DNA of 64,000 nt. Source: Volvox africanus. Its lineage: Eukaryota; Chlorophyta; Chlorophyceae; Chlamydomonadales; Volvocaceae. This document shows positions 11,137 through 24,359 of this stretch, piece after piece. The notes under the pieces were generated by a model. It had not been told where the DNA came from and did no database searches. It saw only the letters and a program-made list of their open reading frames with translations. Made by a program: the position numbers and the translations under genes. Within the stretch, counting starts at the first letter, position 1; every line of letters starts with the position of its first letter. Location: NCBI GenBank assembly GCA_030268105.1, contig BSDZ01000011.1, forward strand, positions 4,799,001 to 4,863,000, read 5' to 3'.

Positions 11137-14100
11137 AGAGCCGCTCGGGAGGCGGCAGCAGCACGGGCGCTATCAGACCTTGTGCCCCGCCCCGACGAAA
11201 TCGTACGGCACTTCGCGTGTGTGTATGATGAAGGCGAGGACAACATATACTTGGTGATGGAGGTAAGATCTCGACCTTGGGAACCAAAATAGGCCTTCAC
11301 AAACACCCCCTACGAGAGGTGATGTGAACAGGCAATGGGAAATTCAAGAAAATGAGATGGTTAATTCCGCCAAGGCAGTGAAATGGTGTGTGCGAACAGG
11401 GACAGACTTTGGACCCGAGAGCAGGGCTGGGCGGGTCATGTGGAGGAAGGTGTACTTGGAAGGTCTCCTCCCGTCTCGACGTCCATTGTACGGCAAAACC
11501 CCAGGATGTGTTTGCTTAAGTCAAAACCCTAGAATGTGTTCGCTCCCTCTCGAAACCCCGTTCCCTCCACGGGGGCCCCCTGGGCCTCCCTCTCAACATA
11601 TACCGTCATTACGTACGAATCAGCTGTGCCGAGGGCCATGTCTCACGAAGCTCCGAAGCCAGACTTGCTCCGGTCGCCTCCCAGAGGTGCGTGTGTGTGT
11701 GTGTGCGTGCGTGCGTGTGTGTATTGGTGTTACCTGGTGTTGGTAAACCTTTACCAGCGGACCACCATCCACTAACCAGAGGGGGTGGAGCCCCGCGTGC
11801 GCTCCAAGCTGGGAGGGAGGGACGCCCGCATCCATGAATGTCTCGGTGGCGTCAATTTTGCCCAATAGCTCTATATCCCTGTAGTGACCAGTGACCTAGG
11901 ATTTGGTGGTAGAATTTGAGCTGAAAGCCGCGTGCCGTGGTGGTTAACTAGCCGCACCAAATGCAAAACACCTATCTGCCTCCATCACTGCCTGTGTATG
12001 TGCTCGTAGCGTGCAAATATCCATGATTATATTATGTTTGTGCATGTGTGTATGTGTGTATGTGTGTATGTGCACGAGCACATGTCTGACACAAGCCGTG
12101 AGAAGTCGCTGTCCGTTGCCTGTTGCTCACTGCCCGCTGCCCGTTACTTGCCGTACGTAACGTGCGTGACTCCATCTGTGCTCTATGGATGCATTTTTAG
12201 TCGCGTGTTCGAAACATGGTGGCAGCCATCTCGAGAGCATTGGGTCATCTGCACGGCATCGGCCTGCTGTGTATAGATCTTAAGGTACGGACTGTACGGA
12301 CTGTACGGACTGTGCAGTAAATATGAGAGGAAACTTGGTATGACGGCAGAAAGTATAAATATTGAGTCGGACTAGTACTATGATTACCACTAGAATTAGA
12401 TTACAAATGAAGCCGAGCGTTGGACCAACGAACGTCCAAATTAAAAGTTTATGATTTTGAACGGCGCCGTTTGCTAGATGAACAAATTTCGTGTGTGTGT
12501 GTGTTTATATCTGGTGAAATTCATTTTTCCAAATTTGTGTGCAGGCGAGCGTGCTACCAAGTGGTTGAAGAGGAAACGCTTCGCAAACAGACAAAGTTAC
12601 ACACCACTAGACATACATTGTGACCAGAGTGATTACCCCCTCCTCTCGCTTCCCCGCAGGACATACACATATACATACACATACTGTTGTATTAAGCAGA
12701 AGCAGCTAGAGAAGTTAAGCAGGTGCAATTTTAAAGAAATTTTCCAAGGTAAAAGCAAAAGAAGGTAGAACCACCAATTAATGGTGGTAGTGAGAACCCG
12801 CGGTTAGTTTGTAAGCGAGATTAAGTGGCCCAGAGCGACCATGGATGAACTCCAAGGGGGTCGGCACTCAGCGATGACCTCGTCCACGAGCCCACCTCGC
12901 CAGCCTCCCACCACCGTAGGGTGTGAACTAACAGGCGCCTGGCTTCCAAATGAAGCCCTTACTCAGATGAGCCAAGATATACGGTCGCGCAGTATCCATA
13001 CCCTTCTTTGTAACCACGATCAGCGACCGGAGTTGAGACCAATTCACCCGAGGTGTTAAGGCCCCGTTATATACAGTCATGCATATAACGTATAGTCTCC
13101 TCGTTAAGCCATGTCACGACCGTCCCGTCGTCACACGTCTTGCACTCCTGCAGTTAGCCGTTGATAAACCTTCAACTACCTCCGTTAGGACCATTGACCT
13201 ACAGGGTCAACTGTTGACCAGTCTTGGCCGCCCTATAATACATGACATACACATACACGTACACATACACATACACATGCAGACACACACACCCTGCCCA
13301 CATGTGCATGTACACACATTATAATTGCATATCGGATTTTTGGGGAATGGCGAGATGTTCATCACAGCAGCTGGGAAACCATACGAAAATGACTGATTGG
13401 ATTGGAGATTGCTCTGTTTCGCGTAAGATTGGTTGTTTCATTTTATTTCATGACATCACTTCCCTTGGGGCTGCGTGTCCACAGGCAGAGAACGTCGTCT
13501 TGGACCCCACGGAACAGGTACGGTATGTACGGCACCCGTACGGTGACTCATTGCACCTACCTCGGCCAGCAATCAGTATGAATCATCTAGTAGGATGTTC
13601 ATCTTAGACCTGAGCACAGGAGCTGCATTAGTTGTTATACAGTACAGCACGCAGTACGTATTGCAGTATGAATTCGAGAGATGATGGGATGACGACTTTC
13701 TGTGGTGGTGCTGTTAAATATGCATGTATATATATTTATTTATATATACCTATTTTGCATTATGTAAAACGCACGAGATTTCTCCGCTGCATTTGGCCGC
13801 ATGAATACCAATTACTGATGCAGGATCCAGATCGTGTACGGCTGGTGGATTTAGACTTGTGTCGCGACATCCCCGGACATCATCGCCACAGTTGTGATGA
13901 GGCAGCAGCCACTATCACACCGGTTGCATTAGTTGATCCAACCGCTTCAGACACCACCTCAAACACACAGATCGTTGTTCATGCTAGTGATATTGATAAT
14001 GATAAGGCCCTTATGAGGAGTGACAACGAGCGCCTATGGGGAACCGCAGAGTACCTGGCCTTTGAGGTCCTTCAGGTGGATGTCTCTCCGAAACCCTCAC

Positions 14101-14990
14101 CGTGAAAAACCGCCCATACTTCCCTTACTTGCTTCACGGCTTAAGCGGCGACGTTTTGGGCAAATGAAATTTACCAGCAGGGAATGTACATGTCTGAATG
14201 CGAACAAAGAAACATGCCTAGAAAATCGTTGGTCGGTTACGGCAAGGATGAATGGACATCATACACCGTAGACTGCATACCTGGCATGCATGACCTATGA
14301 ATACATGGATGTACCCTATAATGTATATATCATTCTTATAATACATATATCCATTAATTAAACAGTACATACACGATATATATATATAATATCCATTTTT
14401 GATGGATGCAGGATGGTGCGGCGGCATACTCCACTGCCAGTGACTGGTGGTCCCTTGGCATCCTTTCATATGAGCTTCTGTACGGCAAGGCTCCCTGGAG
14501 TGGCCCCTCTGTGGATGTGATTTTCCACCGCATGACCAACCACCGGTTGTTGTTTCCCGGCCCCGGCCATGGAGGCCCCCAGCAGGTGCCATACCCACCC
14601 CAACCTACCGCTTCATTCAGTTGTGCATGTATGTATAAATGAGCATACCCACCGGTTCCCTCATTCAATACCGCTGAATGGAAGACCGGCTGAGATCATT
14701 ATTACTTCCATCCAGCCCTATATATACATATATACATATATACATATTTATCGTAGCACTGAATGAGCTTGATTGTGTCCTTGATCGTCCCTCAACCGTT
14801 AAGTTAAAGATGTGCGTCGCCGCACGCACCCACCCTAACTGCCATCTGTCGGCCTCAGCAGGTGAGCACCGCCATGCAGCAGCTCATCCGAGGCCTTCTA
14901 CGGCACCCGCCCGACATGCGCTTGGGAAGCAGAGGTGGAGCACGGGAGGTACTGGCGCAACCTGCATTATCGTGCAACAACCACCCGTAA
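11137..14990 (+). CDS. AGC-like serine/threonine protein kinase, alphaC helix to C-terminus
   Basis: Seven exons, all joined in phase 0: 11137-11262, 11624-11686, 12201-12284, 13485-13517, 13824-14075, 14412-14585 and 14862-14990 (TAA), about 284 residues. Motifs in order: alphaC REAAAARALSDL, hinge IYLVMELC, GRLPESRVRNMVAAISRALG, catalytic loop CIDLKAENVVLD (HRD Arg is Ile; Asp, Lys and Asn kept), metal-binding DLD in place of DFG, an activation segment of about 65 residues rich in D/S/T, GTAEYLAFEVL (APE is AFE), SDWWSLGILSYELLYGKAPW, and the AGC-type ending RLGSRGGAREVLAQPAL. Catalytic Asp, Asn and metal Asp remain, so activity is possible despite three unusual substitutions. The glycine loop and VAIK lysine are missing upstream on this strand; matching exons lie inverted at 9269-9543. 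UGUAA poly(A)-type signals occur at 15338 and 15398. The substrate is unknown. Confidence 0.82.
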
Positions 14991-16351
14991 TGTGATGCGT
15001 ACGACGCATATATGTGTTGTGTCATGCACCTGCATAATAAACAAGCAAAAGGCTAAAGTGAGGGGGCGCACACGTTAACGACCGATCAGGAATCTCAATC
15101 ATTATCAGCCTTCAACATGTACGTGACGAAGACTTCGATATGGACCTCGTCACAAGGATCTGCAGCACCCATATTTGGCACGCCACCTGGTATGTATTTG
15201 TGTGTTGCAAGACATACTGAAAAACTGCATGCGTGGCTTGCGTTTCTGATTTAATGATTACACACGTTTGATTGTACATGATATGTGTGAAGCGCTCAAG
15301 CAACACAGCTTAATAAAGTAGTTGCACATATACACAATGTAAACTGGTTAGACATATAGATGTGTTGTATACCTCTCGCTGATGAATATAAACTCCATGT
15401 AAAGTTCATACAGTGGGAAGCATACCGAACTGAGGTATACGGAATCGAAGACAGCAGAAGACTTGGAAGAGAGAAGGTTACAATTGTATGGCAGAATGAA
15501 GTGTAAAGGCTATCACAGCCTATAGCCTCATCCTCTAACCACTAGCTAGATGCTCAGGCTTATCGCAGAAGATAGTATTTGAGTGATGCTTGATCACGAC
15601 TTGATAATTAGGCAGAGCGTGATGAGCGTTAAATAATCGAAATTTGGCCAGTAGTCCACAGAGATTTGGCGTATCTTGTCCAGTTTTTGACGTACCACTC
15701 TGCTCCACAGCAAGGATCATATAAAAGCCTTCATTGCATCAGTGCAATGGCTCTTATTGCGTGCACGGGCATAGATTTATGCATAGTGAGTTACGCATGA
15801 GTGACGCTAATGCCATCAGGACTGGCTGGCAGCGACTTTCAGTAACTCTTGTGCAGAATGTATGTAAAACATGATTTATCGATAATTACCTTAACTTAGA
15901 AATATGATGATACTAGGCGCCCATTACTGGGGAAATTTGTGTATGTGTCAGGTTAGCTATGAAGTGAAGTCTCAAAGACAAATAATTTTACATTTAATTT
16001 AATGTAGACTTATCATCTTACTCATTATTTTATGTAGTTCTGGGTTCAATTCCCGGTCCCCCATGTTCATCCTAGTAGCGGGTGCGGTTGAGTCCCCCAC
16101 AGTGTAACATCCCTTCATGTTCATATATGCAATTCCAACAGCAGCATTTCTCATCACTTGCAACCACAGTGTCAGATCCTGTCATTATACATTCTAGGAG
16201 CCTAGCATACGCCTTGCCATGCTCATTACTTTCCATGGACCTCATCAATATACAAGCAGTAGTTGCAATTTTGTCCCAGAACAGTGGGAGGAGGTCGAGG
16301 GAGGTAGCTAACTAGCCAGATAGGTACCTAAAAAGATAAACTGGCTACCTA
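14991..16351. other. No gene recognised
   Basis: This is the 3' flank of the kinase. It contains candidate TGTAA poly(A) signals at 15338-15342 and 15398-15402 and otherwise only short uninformative open frames. An isolated tRNA T-arm-like sequence at about 16033-16058 has no matching 5' half. Confidence 0.5.
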
Positions 16352-17170
16352 ATGTGTTCTCGCGTCACTTATGTAGTCTCCTTGACCCTGAGGAAGGGGG
16401 CCTTTCTCGTGGAGCCGACACCTCACTCTGACTGCTCTGTGAGGTGCCACACGAGCATGTGGTTCTGCACCCAGGGCAGTGAGGCCGGGGCAGGCACGTC
16501 ATACATGCCGGCTGCTTTGGCAGTGGAAGCAGTCTCGGAGGCCCTGAGGAGACGGTTGGTGTGTTGTCGACACAAGCTGGCGGCTTTTCCCAGTTGAATG
16601 GTGGTCTACCAGGTTTCAGTGGCTTGGGGGGGGGGGCGCGCAGCTGCATGTGATGAGGCTGAGGTCGCTGGGCAAGGCCGCGGCGGCTGTGAGGGTGGTC
16701 AGCCCTGCCACACCAGTACCAGATTTTGTTCTTCATCCGTGCCCTTGGCTATTAAGCAAGTGACCTCCTTCCACGGCATAATCGTGGCTGACATATTCAG
16801 CTATAACTGTAGGTCCTACGCATCATAGGCCTTCCGCCAGACCTGGTGGCGGTTCGGAAGGTGTTACTTTCTGGCTGGTTGGTCCCAACAGCTGCCAGTT
16901 GATCTAACGAAAGGGCCTAAGGGGTACCGGACGGTTACGTATGTATGGTCGCCTCCACTTTCCATGTGAAGCAATGTCGATTCTGCATGGTGATCTGAAG
17001 ATCCAGGACGGACGTGAGTTGTTGCAAGAACGGCAGCTTATCTGAGTTGTCGGCCATCGTGGCATTAGCTGTGATGAGGTTTGTGTCGCGGGTCATCAGG
17101 GAGGTTCGGCAATTGGGCGCTTCATTGTCAATGTCTACCATGCCCCATGCGAGAACCCACCCTATCCGAT
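16352..17170 (+). mobile_element. Decayed L1-like (non-LTR) retrotransposon fragment
   Basis: Near 17110-17160 one frame reads GRFIVNVYHAPCENPPYPI. This resembles the apurinic-endonuclease domain of L1-type elements, where a hydrophobic strand is followed by N-V-Y-x-P. Upstream (16352-16736) an open stretch with cysteine- and proline-rich translation could be ORF1 or linker sequence. Stops and frame changes are frequent and no reverse transcriptase follows. The call rests mainly on the one motif. Confidence 0.45.
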
Positions 17171-20100
17171 AGGGGGTGCTAGGCCTAGCAACTTGACCCT
17201 AGCCGGATACGCATCAGCTACCTGGCTTTAGGCCTGCAAGGGGCCTGCTGAGTAGCAGGGCCGGGTCATCTGCTAGCCTATCAAATAACCCCAAGATACG
17301 TACCTGCAAGGCTATCTGCAAGGTAGCCAATATCCATCTGTTACTGAGTTGCTAAGCCTGAGATCTTGATTAATTTCCAGTATGTAAAAACTCATTTAAT
17401 TGTTGGACACGTTCACTCTGACCCTCAATCACATTCTTTGATTCTTAAATCTTGGGTATGGGGGGAATAGATATTACGTGGTCGTAACCGTCCCGTTCTG
17501 GAAAAGTCCCCAGGATTTAAATCCTGCCGCTCCATAGACATTATAAGCATCAGAATAAGTACCCATGATTGAGGTTAAACCCTTCATAATATAAGGTAGA
17601 CTTATCTGTCTCTCTATTTTCTTGATTCGCTATAAATGATAGATATGTGGATCAATAAAGGTATAAAATATTTGCCATGTGGCCCTTGAAATGTCTCGGC
17701 CTCCATTACCAGTGCGCTTAGAATTAAAAAGATCGTGAAATAATAAGCAGCAAATGAAAGGCCGTGTAAATCATAAGTGTTTGTCTGATACTAGTGATAG
17801 CCTAGCAGGTCTATCTGACTAGGCTAGCAGCAAACTCAGGCCTAGCAGAATCATAGCCGGGGCTTAGTAGGCCCCCTTATCCTGACCTAGTAGCCCTCGC
17901 ACGCACTTGGGCCCCTAGCAGGTCAAGCTGCTAGGGGGGGTTCTCGCGTAGGGATGACTGTGTCGAAATATATAAAAAAAATCGTGAAACAATTCTGGGT
18001 TCTGTTGAGATGTAGACTATCAGACATTAGGAAGCCTAACGTTATCACGAGAAAGTAATCGTTATATAGTATCTGATAGCCAAAAGAAGACTAGCACTAC
18101 AGATTGGTAGAGCGCAGGTCGATAGCGTACTGCCGAGTACAGCTACAACAGCATGATTGTTACTAGAACGGATCGCTATAGATCCCTGATACACCATTTC
18201 ATAACAGATTCTCGAGTAGCGATGGCTGTGTCGAAACGTGTCGAAGACATCCTGGACTATTAGCATTTGCGCCTGGATCGCTACCCGTTGAGACACGGCC
18301 ACTTGTGACTGACCGTGCGGGATCTGCGGCAGAGCAGCGATAGCGTCGCGACGGCTGCTGTCCGTTGGGTTGACTCACGCTGCCAAACACTCATTTAACG
18401 TCTGTCGTTATAAAATGGTACGTTCCGGAAACTCGCCTAATCATGCCTGTACTTGGGCTCGAACAGCTTCTAAATTAGCCATGACGCGAGGTCAATTGAT
18501 AACGACTACCACCTACGACTGAAACAGAGCCAAAAACAACGAAAGCCACAAGGAAAACAAAGAAACGAGCACGTCACCTGATCCCTGGAAGTAAGCGAAC
18601 AGCTCTCGTCACTCCCTGACCTAGGCCACCGTACTACTAAAGCCGTACCGCAGGGCCCATAACGAGTTCTCATCACTGATTGTTGGCGTACAAGATCTTA
18701 CTTAGCCATGCCTAATTGTTCTTCTCTCATACTTCAATGATGTCAAATTTTTATCTTGGTACAGTTAATGTTTGATGTTGTTGGCTCGATTGTCACAGAT
18801 ACAGCTGTTCCCGTTATAGCCGTAGTACGCTATACTTTTCCTTTACGAAATCCTTGCGTCTTAGAATTAAATAAATTAAATTTAGATCATATTCGGTCCA
18901 TAGTATTAATTGAGCCAACGACATAATGCCAGATGCGTTTAGCTGTCTAATATGGCGGGATCGGGAGCCCAACAAGAAGCTGAAGCGTACAATTCTTGTC
19001 ATGATGCTCACAACAATATTAATGTATGCAGGATGGATGTTTGTCTGGTGTTTTGGTGTTTAGGTCGGGGACACACTGTGATGAAAGGAAGGTGAATGCA
19101 AGAAATAACAAGTATGTACCAGCGACCATGCAATACGCATGCAACATACTGCGGATGGGGACTTCCCAGCACTGATCGTTTTCTGTCCTATTTTCGAAGG
19201 AGGACGGGGAATGACTTGCTCTACATCTGCCTCTATTTACCTCGCAGGCTAACATCGCATCTTGGGTGGACAAGCGCAGCAGCCCAGGATGCTTTGGAAG
19301 GTGGGAAGACGGCGAGTTAGGAATGCAACATCGGGAAACGGTTATGATCAAGAAGCTGATCGCCGTCGCCTACCTCCACCCACATACATAATGAGGCTAT
19401 TAACGGGCCTGAGATGGGGTTAACCACCTGGCTATAGATATCGTTTTACTATTTATGATTTACTTATCTCACGTGTCAGACACTATATTTCTCATATACT
19501 GCCAGACCCGTGAGATAATTTCTCCGAATGTTCGGGAACTGAGGCGCCGCGTGTGGAGTACATCTGAATATCCCAACCGGGGGCCCATATCCCATATCGT
19601 ATTTCAATATCATGATTTCGTGGCTAGCTGCGGTTATGGGGGGTCTAGATGCGAGCCACTAGACATTTAGACGCAGCTAAGGGGGGATCTTTGGTATCTA
19701 GATGTGGCTTCTCGGTGTGAAAAGTGAAGTGACAACCGTGACGACTGTTACAATCAGCTATCAATCATATCGCATAGAGTGAATATATACTTGCGTTGAA
19801 GGTCCTGTACGGCAAAGTTCGGGATAGGTCCAGAAAGAGGTCCAGGGATACCACACCTGATCCAACAGCCTCAACTACGATTACAACGCTAATTGCTCGT
19901 CCAAATGTTAGCCTAAACTTAGTTCGTCCAGGAATCCGGAAATGACCGGACATGAACGCTAGGTACCCAGACACTGCTAAGGAGGAAAGGACACGCAAGA
20001 TTCTTGAATATTTTTAGGATGTGGGAATTTTTTCAATGTTTATTGCGAAAACCACCGGCGGCCTAATTAGTAGACCATTTACTTTGCACTTGCTTTCAAG

Positions 20101-21979
20101 GCAGATAATTTCTATGATCAGTTCTATTGATAGAAACAGCTACCCTGTATCATTTCACTTGATGATTCTTGTGAAATATATGGATTTTTATAACTTAAGT
20201 TTGCAAGAGCAAGGCACGTTTGAACTCCAAGTGACCCTAAACGATTTCCCTCGGTTAATAATGTCAAAACTTTCAATCGTCCCAATGGGTAGTGCAAAGG
20301 CGAGCGGAATGTTTGCTACCTCCTGGTAGCTTTTCCTTTAAAAACGAACAGAACGAAGTCGTCTTCTTCAAATGAGAGGTCGATTGCATCATTAAGCCGC
20401 TTGAGCACCACATAGATTCCAATGTCCCATGGCCTTCAAACTATTACTACCATACATATTTATCCTGATTTACCAACTAATTTTTCATTAAAATAACATT
20501 TCAGCCTGTTCTCGTCGTATTGCAGAGACAAGCGACTTAGGATTCCTAGTGCATGTATGAAATGTTCGGCGTAAACTGTTCTCCGAGTAACGGTGCCGTA
20601 GGGCACGTAGTGCAAAGGTGACTCCTTGCTAGTGACATTATGGTGGTATTTACAGAGAAAGAAGAAGTGTCTGTCTCAATTATCCAGGCGCCTTAAATAG
20701 CGCTGCCTGGTACAAAGGGGGGCCTTACGTCAATTCGAAAACTGGCGCGCATTCTACAACTGACACCGTTGTACGAATGCTCGCATGCAAGTGGTCTCAT
20801 GCGACTAGTCCAAGTTCTATGCTTTAGATCTATTATAACTAATCTATTATTACGCAATTATGTTATTTTCATAGAAAGCCAAATTACGACAACTCAGATT
20901 TGCTCTTCTGCGCCATTCGCCCTGTTACATAAACTCTGCCCGAGGCCACAGCCTGCAGGAACAAGCCTATTCCTCTGGGCAGATGGCCAGCTCGCCTCTC
21001 TGCTTGCGATTACGGGAATCAGCTTAAGCTTATAGTGTAATTGTCAAAATCCATCCGACCGATTCTCTCATTGGGAAATTTGGCGCATGCACGCAGTGGT
21101 CATGCCTCTGCCCACATGGCCGCCTGGTGTCTCTGTTTGCCTTGTGAGAGGAACAGAACAAATATGTATATGTATGTTGTTATCGTTAAGATGCGCGACC
21201 TATTGGATTATTTGGGAAGTTTCGGTGCACTCACACTGGTGCCGAGACAGCCGAGGGAGTGAAAATATCAAACTGAGCCGTTCATCCGTTACTCACACGT
21301 ACAGGTTCACAAGCGGTATGTAAAGGGGGGGGATAGATAGAGAGGAAAGAGGGAATGGAAGGGAGGGGGGAGAAATTGTGAAGACAGGGTCGCTGTATGT
21401 GTGAGAATGGATTTAAATACTTCGCCTTCATACCCGGTATTCATCTGTACTATATCGTCCTGAGGTGCCATTGTAATAATAGGGCAGGGTCCGGTCACCA
21501 CGGATCTCCAGGCTACCTAGGACATGCCCGTGTATGAAGACTAACACTAATGCGCTATTTCGACGCTCACTGACAGAGCCCATCTCAACACCAATAGATA
21601 TCCTCTTGTACTCCACCCATTCCGAGATATCTATGTAAAGACGAGATATAGTTTGTGCGATTACGACCTTGGAATGGGTATTCAATTTGGCCGTTTAGAT
21701 TCAATTTGTGTGCTCCGTGTCAGTTTCCTGGGTGCTTTAGCTCATTTAAAATTTTCTGCATATATATTTTTAAGGAATAAACTCAAAATACTGTCGAAGT
21801 AACAAAGCACGATGCAGAGTAGTCCCCCCCCAGTGTACGGAAGCGAGTTGCCCTGCTCTCTGCTCTGGGGTCGTGGGATTAGACGGGACACGCGTGCCCG
21901 TCCGTGGCAACCCGACATGTAAATACACATCTCCCCATAGATTTGCTATGGCTGAAATGCCTCACTCGTATTTAGCATG
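17171..21979. other. Long stretch without recognisable genes
   Basis: I found no domain, RNA gene or tandem array. The segment 17160-17960 is dense in CTAGCAG/CCTAGCA words, suggesting old repeat or transposon ends. The words GTAGCGATGGCTGTGTCGAAA (18216) and GTAGGGATGACTGTGTCGAAA (17948) are related and about 270 bp apart. A 102-codon open frame at 20021-20329 has no recognisable motif and could be chance in this AT-richer stretch. Confidence 0.45.
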
Positions 21980-22290
21980 TCACTCGGAGGACCTGCAGCC
22001 ATCCTCTGGCTCCGTCTCATCTATTCCACTGCTGCTGTCATCCCCACCACCTGGTGATGATGTGACACACTTAACGATAACCATCAATGCACCATCAATG
22101 TCGAAACTGCGATCAGACGGTTGTTTCCTTATCTCCGCGACCCCCCCTTTCCACGAGGACCACCTCCTGGGTTCCACCTCCACAGCTTCCGCTTCTGATG
22201 CGGCCTCCTCCTCCTCAGGGACCCCATAAGTCGCCCCGACCATTACCTCGAAGTAGCATGTACTCCCCACCCCCCAAAAGTCCCTCGCCA
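21980..22290 (-). other. Open, acidic coding-like stretch abutting the Gypsy LTR
   Basis: The minus strand is open for about 104 codons immediately outside the LTR, reading through ARDFWGVGSTCYFEV and an acidic EEEEAASEAEAVEVE run to a stop at 21980. The plus strand is also open here, so coding status is uncertain. If real, it is the 3' part of a gene interrupted by the retrotransposon. I recognise no domain. Confidence 0.25.
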
Positions 22291-22292
22291 GT

Positions 22293-22714
22293 TGTTGTAT
22301 ATGGTACCCACTAAGGGTGGTATCAAATGATACCGGTTGTGGTGTCAGAGCCCGATTAAGTAGAGCCGCCGACGAGGTCGTACTTGAGAGGCCATAAGGC
22401 CTCAAGCCGGGCGTGACCTTCAGAAGTCACCATTACAACCGGAAAATCAATGAACCAGGAACCAGGTGTTCCACCTTTTACCATTCAGGCGGGAAATGGC
22501 CCACTCCATACAGGTTCTGGAGTAACCGACAGGTTCGGATGTTTCGGGAAGTCAGTTAGTATTGGTCGTCGACAGTCGAGACCAAATCCACAAATCGAAT
22601 GCCAGATGGGAACATGAAACAGTTAATATATAATGAATTATATTATATTATTAAATAATAAACAGATAATTATTGTATCTTAATGATTTGCCGAAATGCA
22701 TTAAGGATACAACA
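22293..22714 (-). repeat. 3' LTR of Gypsy copy 1 (LTR type A)
   Basis: The 422-bp segment begins TGTTGTATATGG and ends AAGGATACAACA on the plus strand, that is, inverted TGTTGTAT/ATACAACA ends with the usual TG...CA. It directly abuts a polypurine tract that follows the integrase. Its sequence is unrelated to the LTRs at 24360, 28480 and 38738. Confidence 0.8.
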
Positions 22715-22783
22715 ATTGTTCCCCCTCTAGATGCAGCGTCCCGATGCATGAGAAGAGAGCAGACATGTTGAGGTAGGACAGCG

Positions 22784-24359
22784 TCAGAGAGAGCCCTCCT
22801 TAGACTGTGCCCTTAGCTTAGCTTCATCAAGCATGGGTTTCATGTCAGGGGTGAAGTTAAGTACCCGTTCCCAGCTATTGTGCTCAGATGAATACCCAGA
22901 CCACTTAACCAGGTACTCCTGCACATTGCTCTTGCGTTTACCCTTGCCAACACGTCGTGCACGGTAATCTAGGATACGTTTGACAGCATACAGGGTCTGC
23001 TTACCTGATAGCCAGGTAGAGGGATAAGCTTCCGTAACAGAGGGGATGCTATCATTAGCCTCAGTCAGAGTACCCCGATATGGACGTACGAGAGATACAT
23101 GAAATGTGGGATGAATGTGTAGGTCAGATGGGAGTTGTAACTCTACAGCCACCGACCCTACCATGCGCACGACAGGATAAGGCCCCACAAAGCGTGATAA
23201 TAATTTACGAGACCCATCAGCCAGGGAACGAAGGTTTTTCGTGCTCAACATAACCAGCTGGCCCTTAGTGAACGTGACGTCCTTTTTGGACTTGTTATAG
23301 TAGTCCATAGCCCGTTGCTGTGCAGCTTCCAGGCAAGCTTTAGCGTCAGTTAGACGGGACACGAAAGACTTAGCAAACGTTTTTGCAGCCGGAACATTTA
23401 CTACTATTTCCCGCCAAACAGGCAAAGCAGGATTAAAACCGTGATTCAGGAAAAACGGACTATTATCAACGGACCGGTTAGTAGCATTATTAATGGCAAA
23501 CTCAGCAGCGGTTAGGTATGTATCCCATGCAGTGGGAGTGCGTCCTGCGAAGTTACGGAGCATATCACCCAGGACACGGTTAACACGCTCTGTTTGACCA
23601 TCAGATTGGGGGTGGTAGGCGGTGGACAGATTCACCTGCATTCCTACCAGAGTCCCCAGGGCGCCCCAAAACTAACTCGCAAATTGAGTGCCACAATCAG
23701 ACACCACGGACTTGGGGACCCCATGCAAACGTACCACATTGTCGAAGAATAGACGGGCCGTTTGCTCAGCTGTGCAGGATGATGTCGTGGGGGCCAGGTG
23801 GACCATCTTAGTGAAGCGGTCGACCAGGACCAGCACGGTGTCGTATCCTCCCCCAGTTTTGGGCAGCACAACAATAAAGTCCATGGAGACGCTTTCCCAG
23901 GGAGCGTCAGGAATAGGAAGACGTTGGAGATGCCCATGTGATTTACCAGTTTGGGCCTTATTGTGCTGGCACAGGTCGCAACAGAGGACGTAATTTTCGG
24001 TGTCCTTAGCCATGCGGGGCCACCAGAATCGACGCCGCAAGAGCTCCAGTAACCGCATGCAGCCAGGATGCCCGGCAAGAGGGCCGTCATGAAAACGTGA
24101 GAGGAGTTCACAACGTAATGAATCATCGTTAGGTACGACAATCTGACGGTGGGATCCTTCCGATCGGATCCATAAGCCATGCTCCTGTATCAAGTGCCCC
24201 GTGTTGCTATGATTTGTGGCTGCATGCAGTGAGGGGTGCCTACTGAGAGCATCGGCTATGTTCAGTGAGCCGCTCAGGTACTCCCAATCAAAGTTAAACC
24301 GTGCCAGGTATTCCATCCAGCGGGCCTGGCGTCGGTTAAGGGAGGGCACACCTTGGAGA
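22784..24359 (-). pseudogene. Gypsy copy 1 integrase with chromodomain (stop inside)
   Basis: Integrase inserts element cDNA into chromosomes, and the chromodomain is thought to direct it to modified histones. The reading starts in the RNase H tail (RRQARWMEYLARFNFDWEY...ADALSRHP). It continues with the HHCC finger (H...H then CCDLCQHN), the first catalytic Asp in SMDFIVVLPKTGG, the second in VVSDCGTQFAS, and the catalytic Glu region AYHPQSDGQTERVNR. The C-terminal chromodomain reads EYLVKWSGYSSEHNSWE. An in-frame TAG near 23672 sits between the second Asp and the Glu. The usual SDRGTQF is SDCGTQF here. Confidence 0.85.

Noticed and set aside
16033..16058. tRNA T-arm-like sequence (CTGGGTTCAATTCCCGG)
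   Set aside because: The T-stem and loop are good, but no A box, anticodon arm or pairing 5' acceptor strand lies upstream.
17480..17535. Sequence ending AAATCCTGCCGCTCCA, resembling a tRNA 3' half
   Set aside because: A 75-nt fold leaves mismatches in the acceptor stem and no proper anticodon stem.
18100..18125. TTGGTAGAGCGC, an A-box-like word that could start a tRNA-derived SINE
   Set aside because: No B box at the right distance and no repeat copy in the window.
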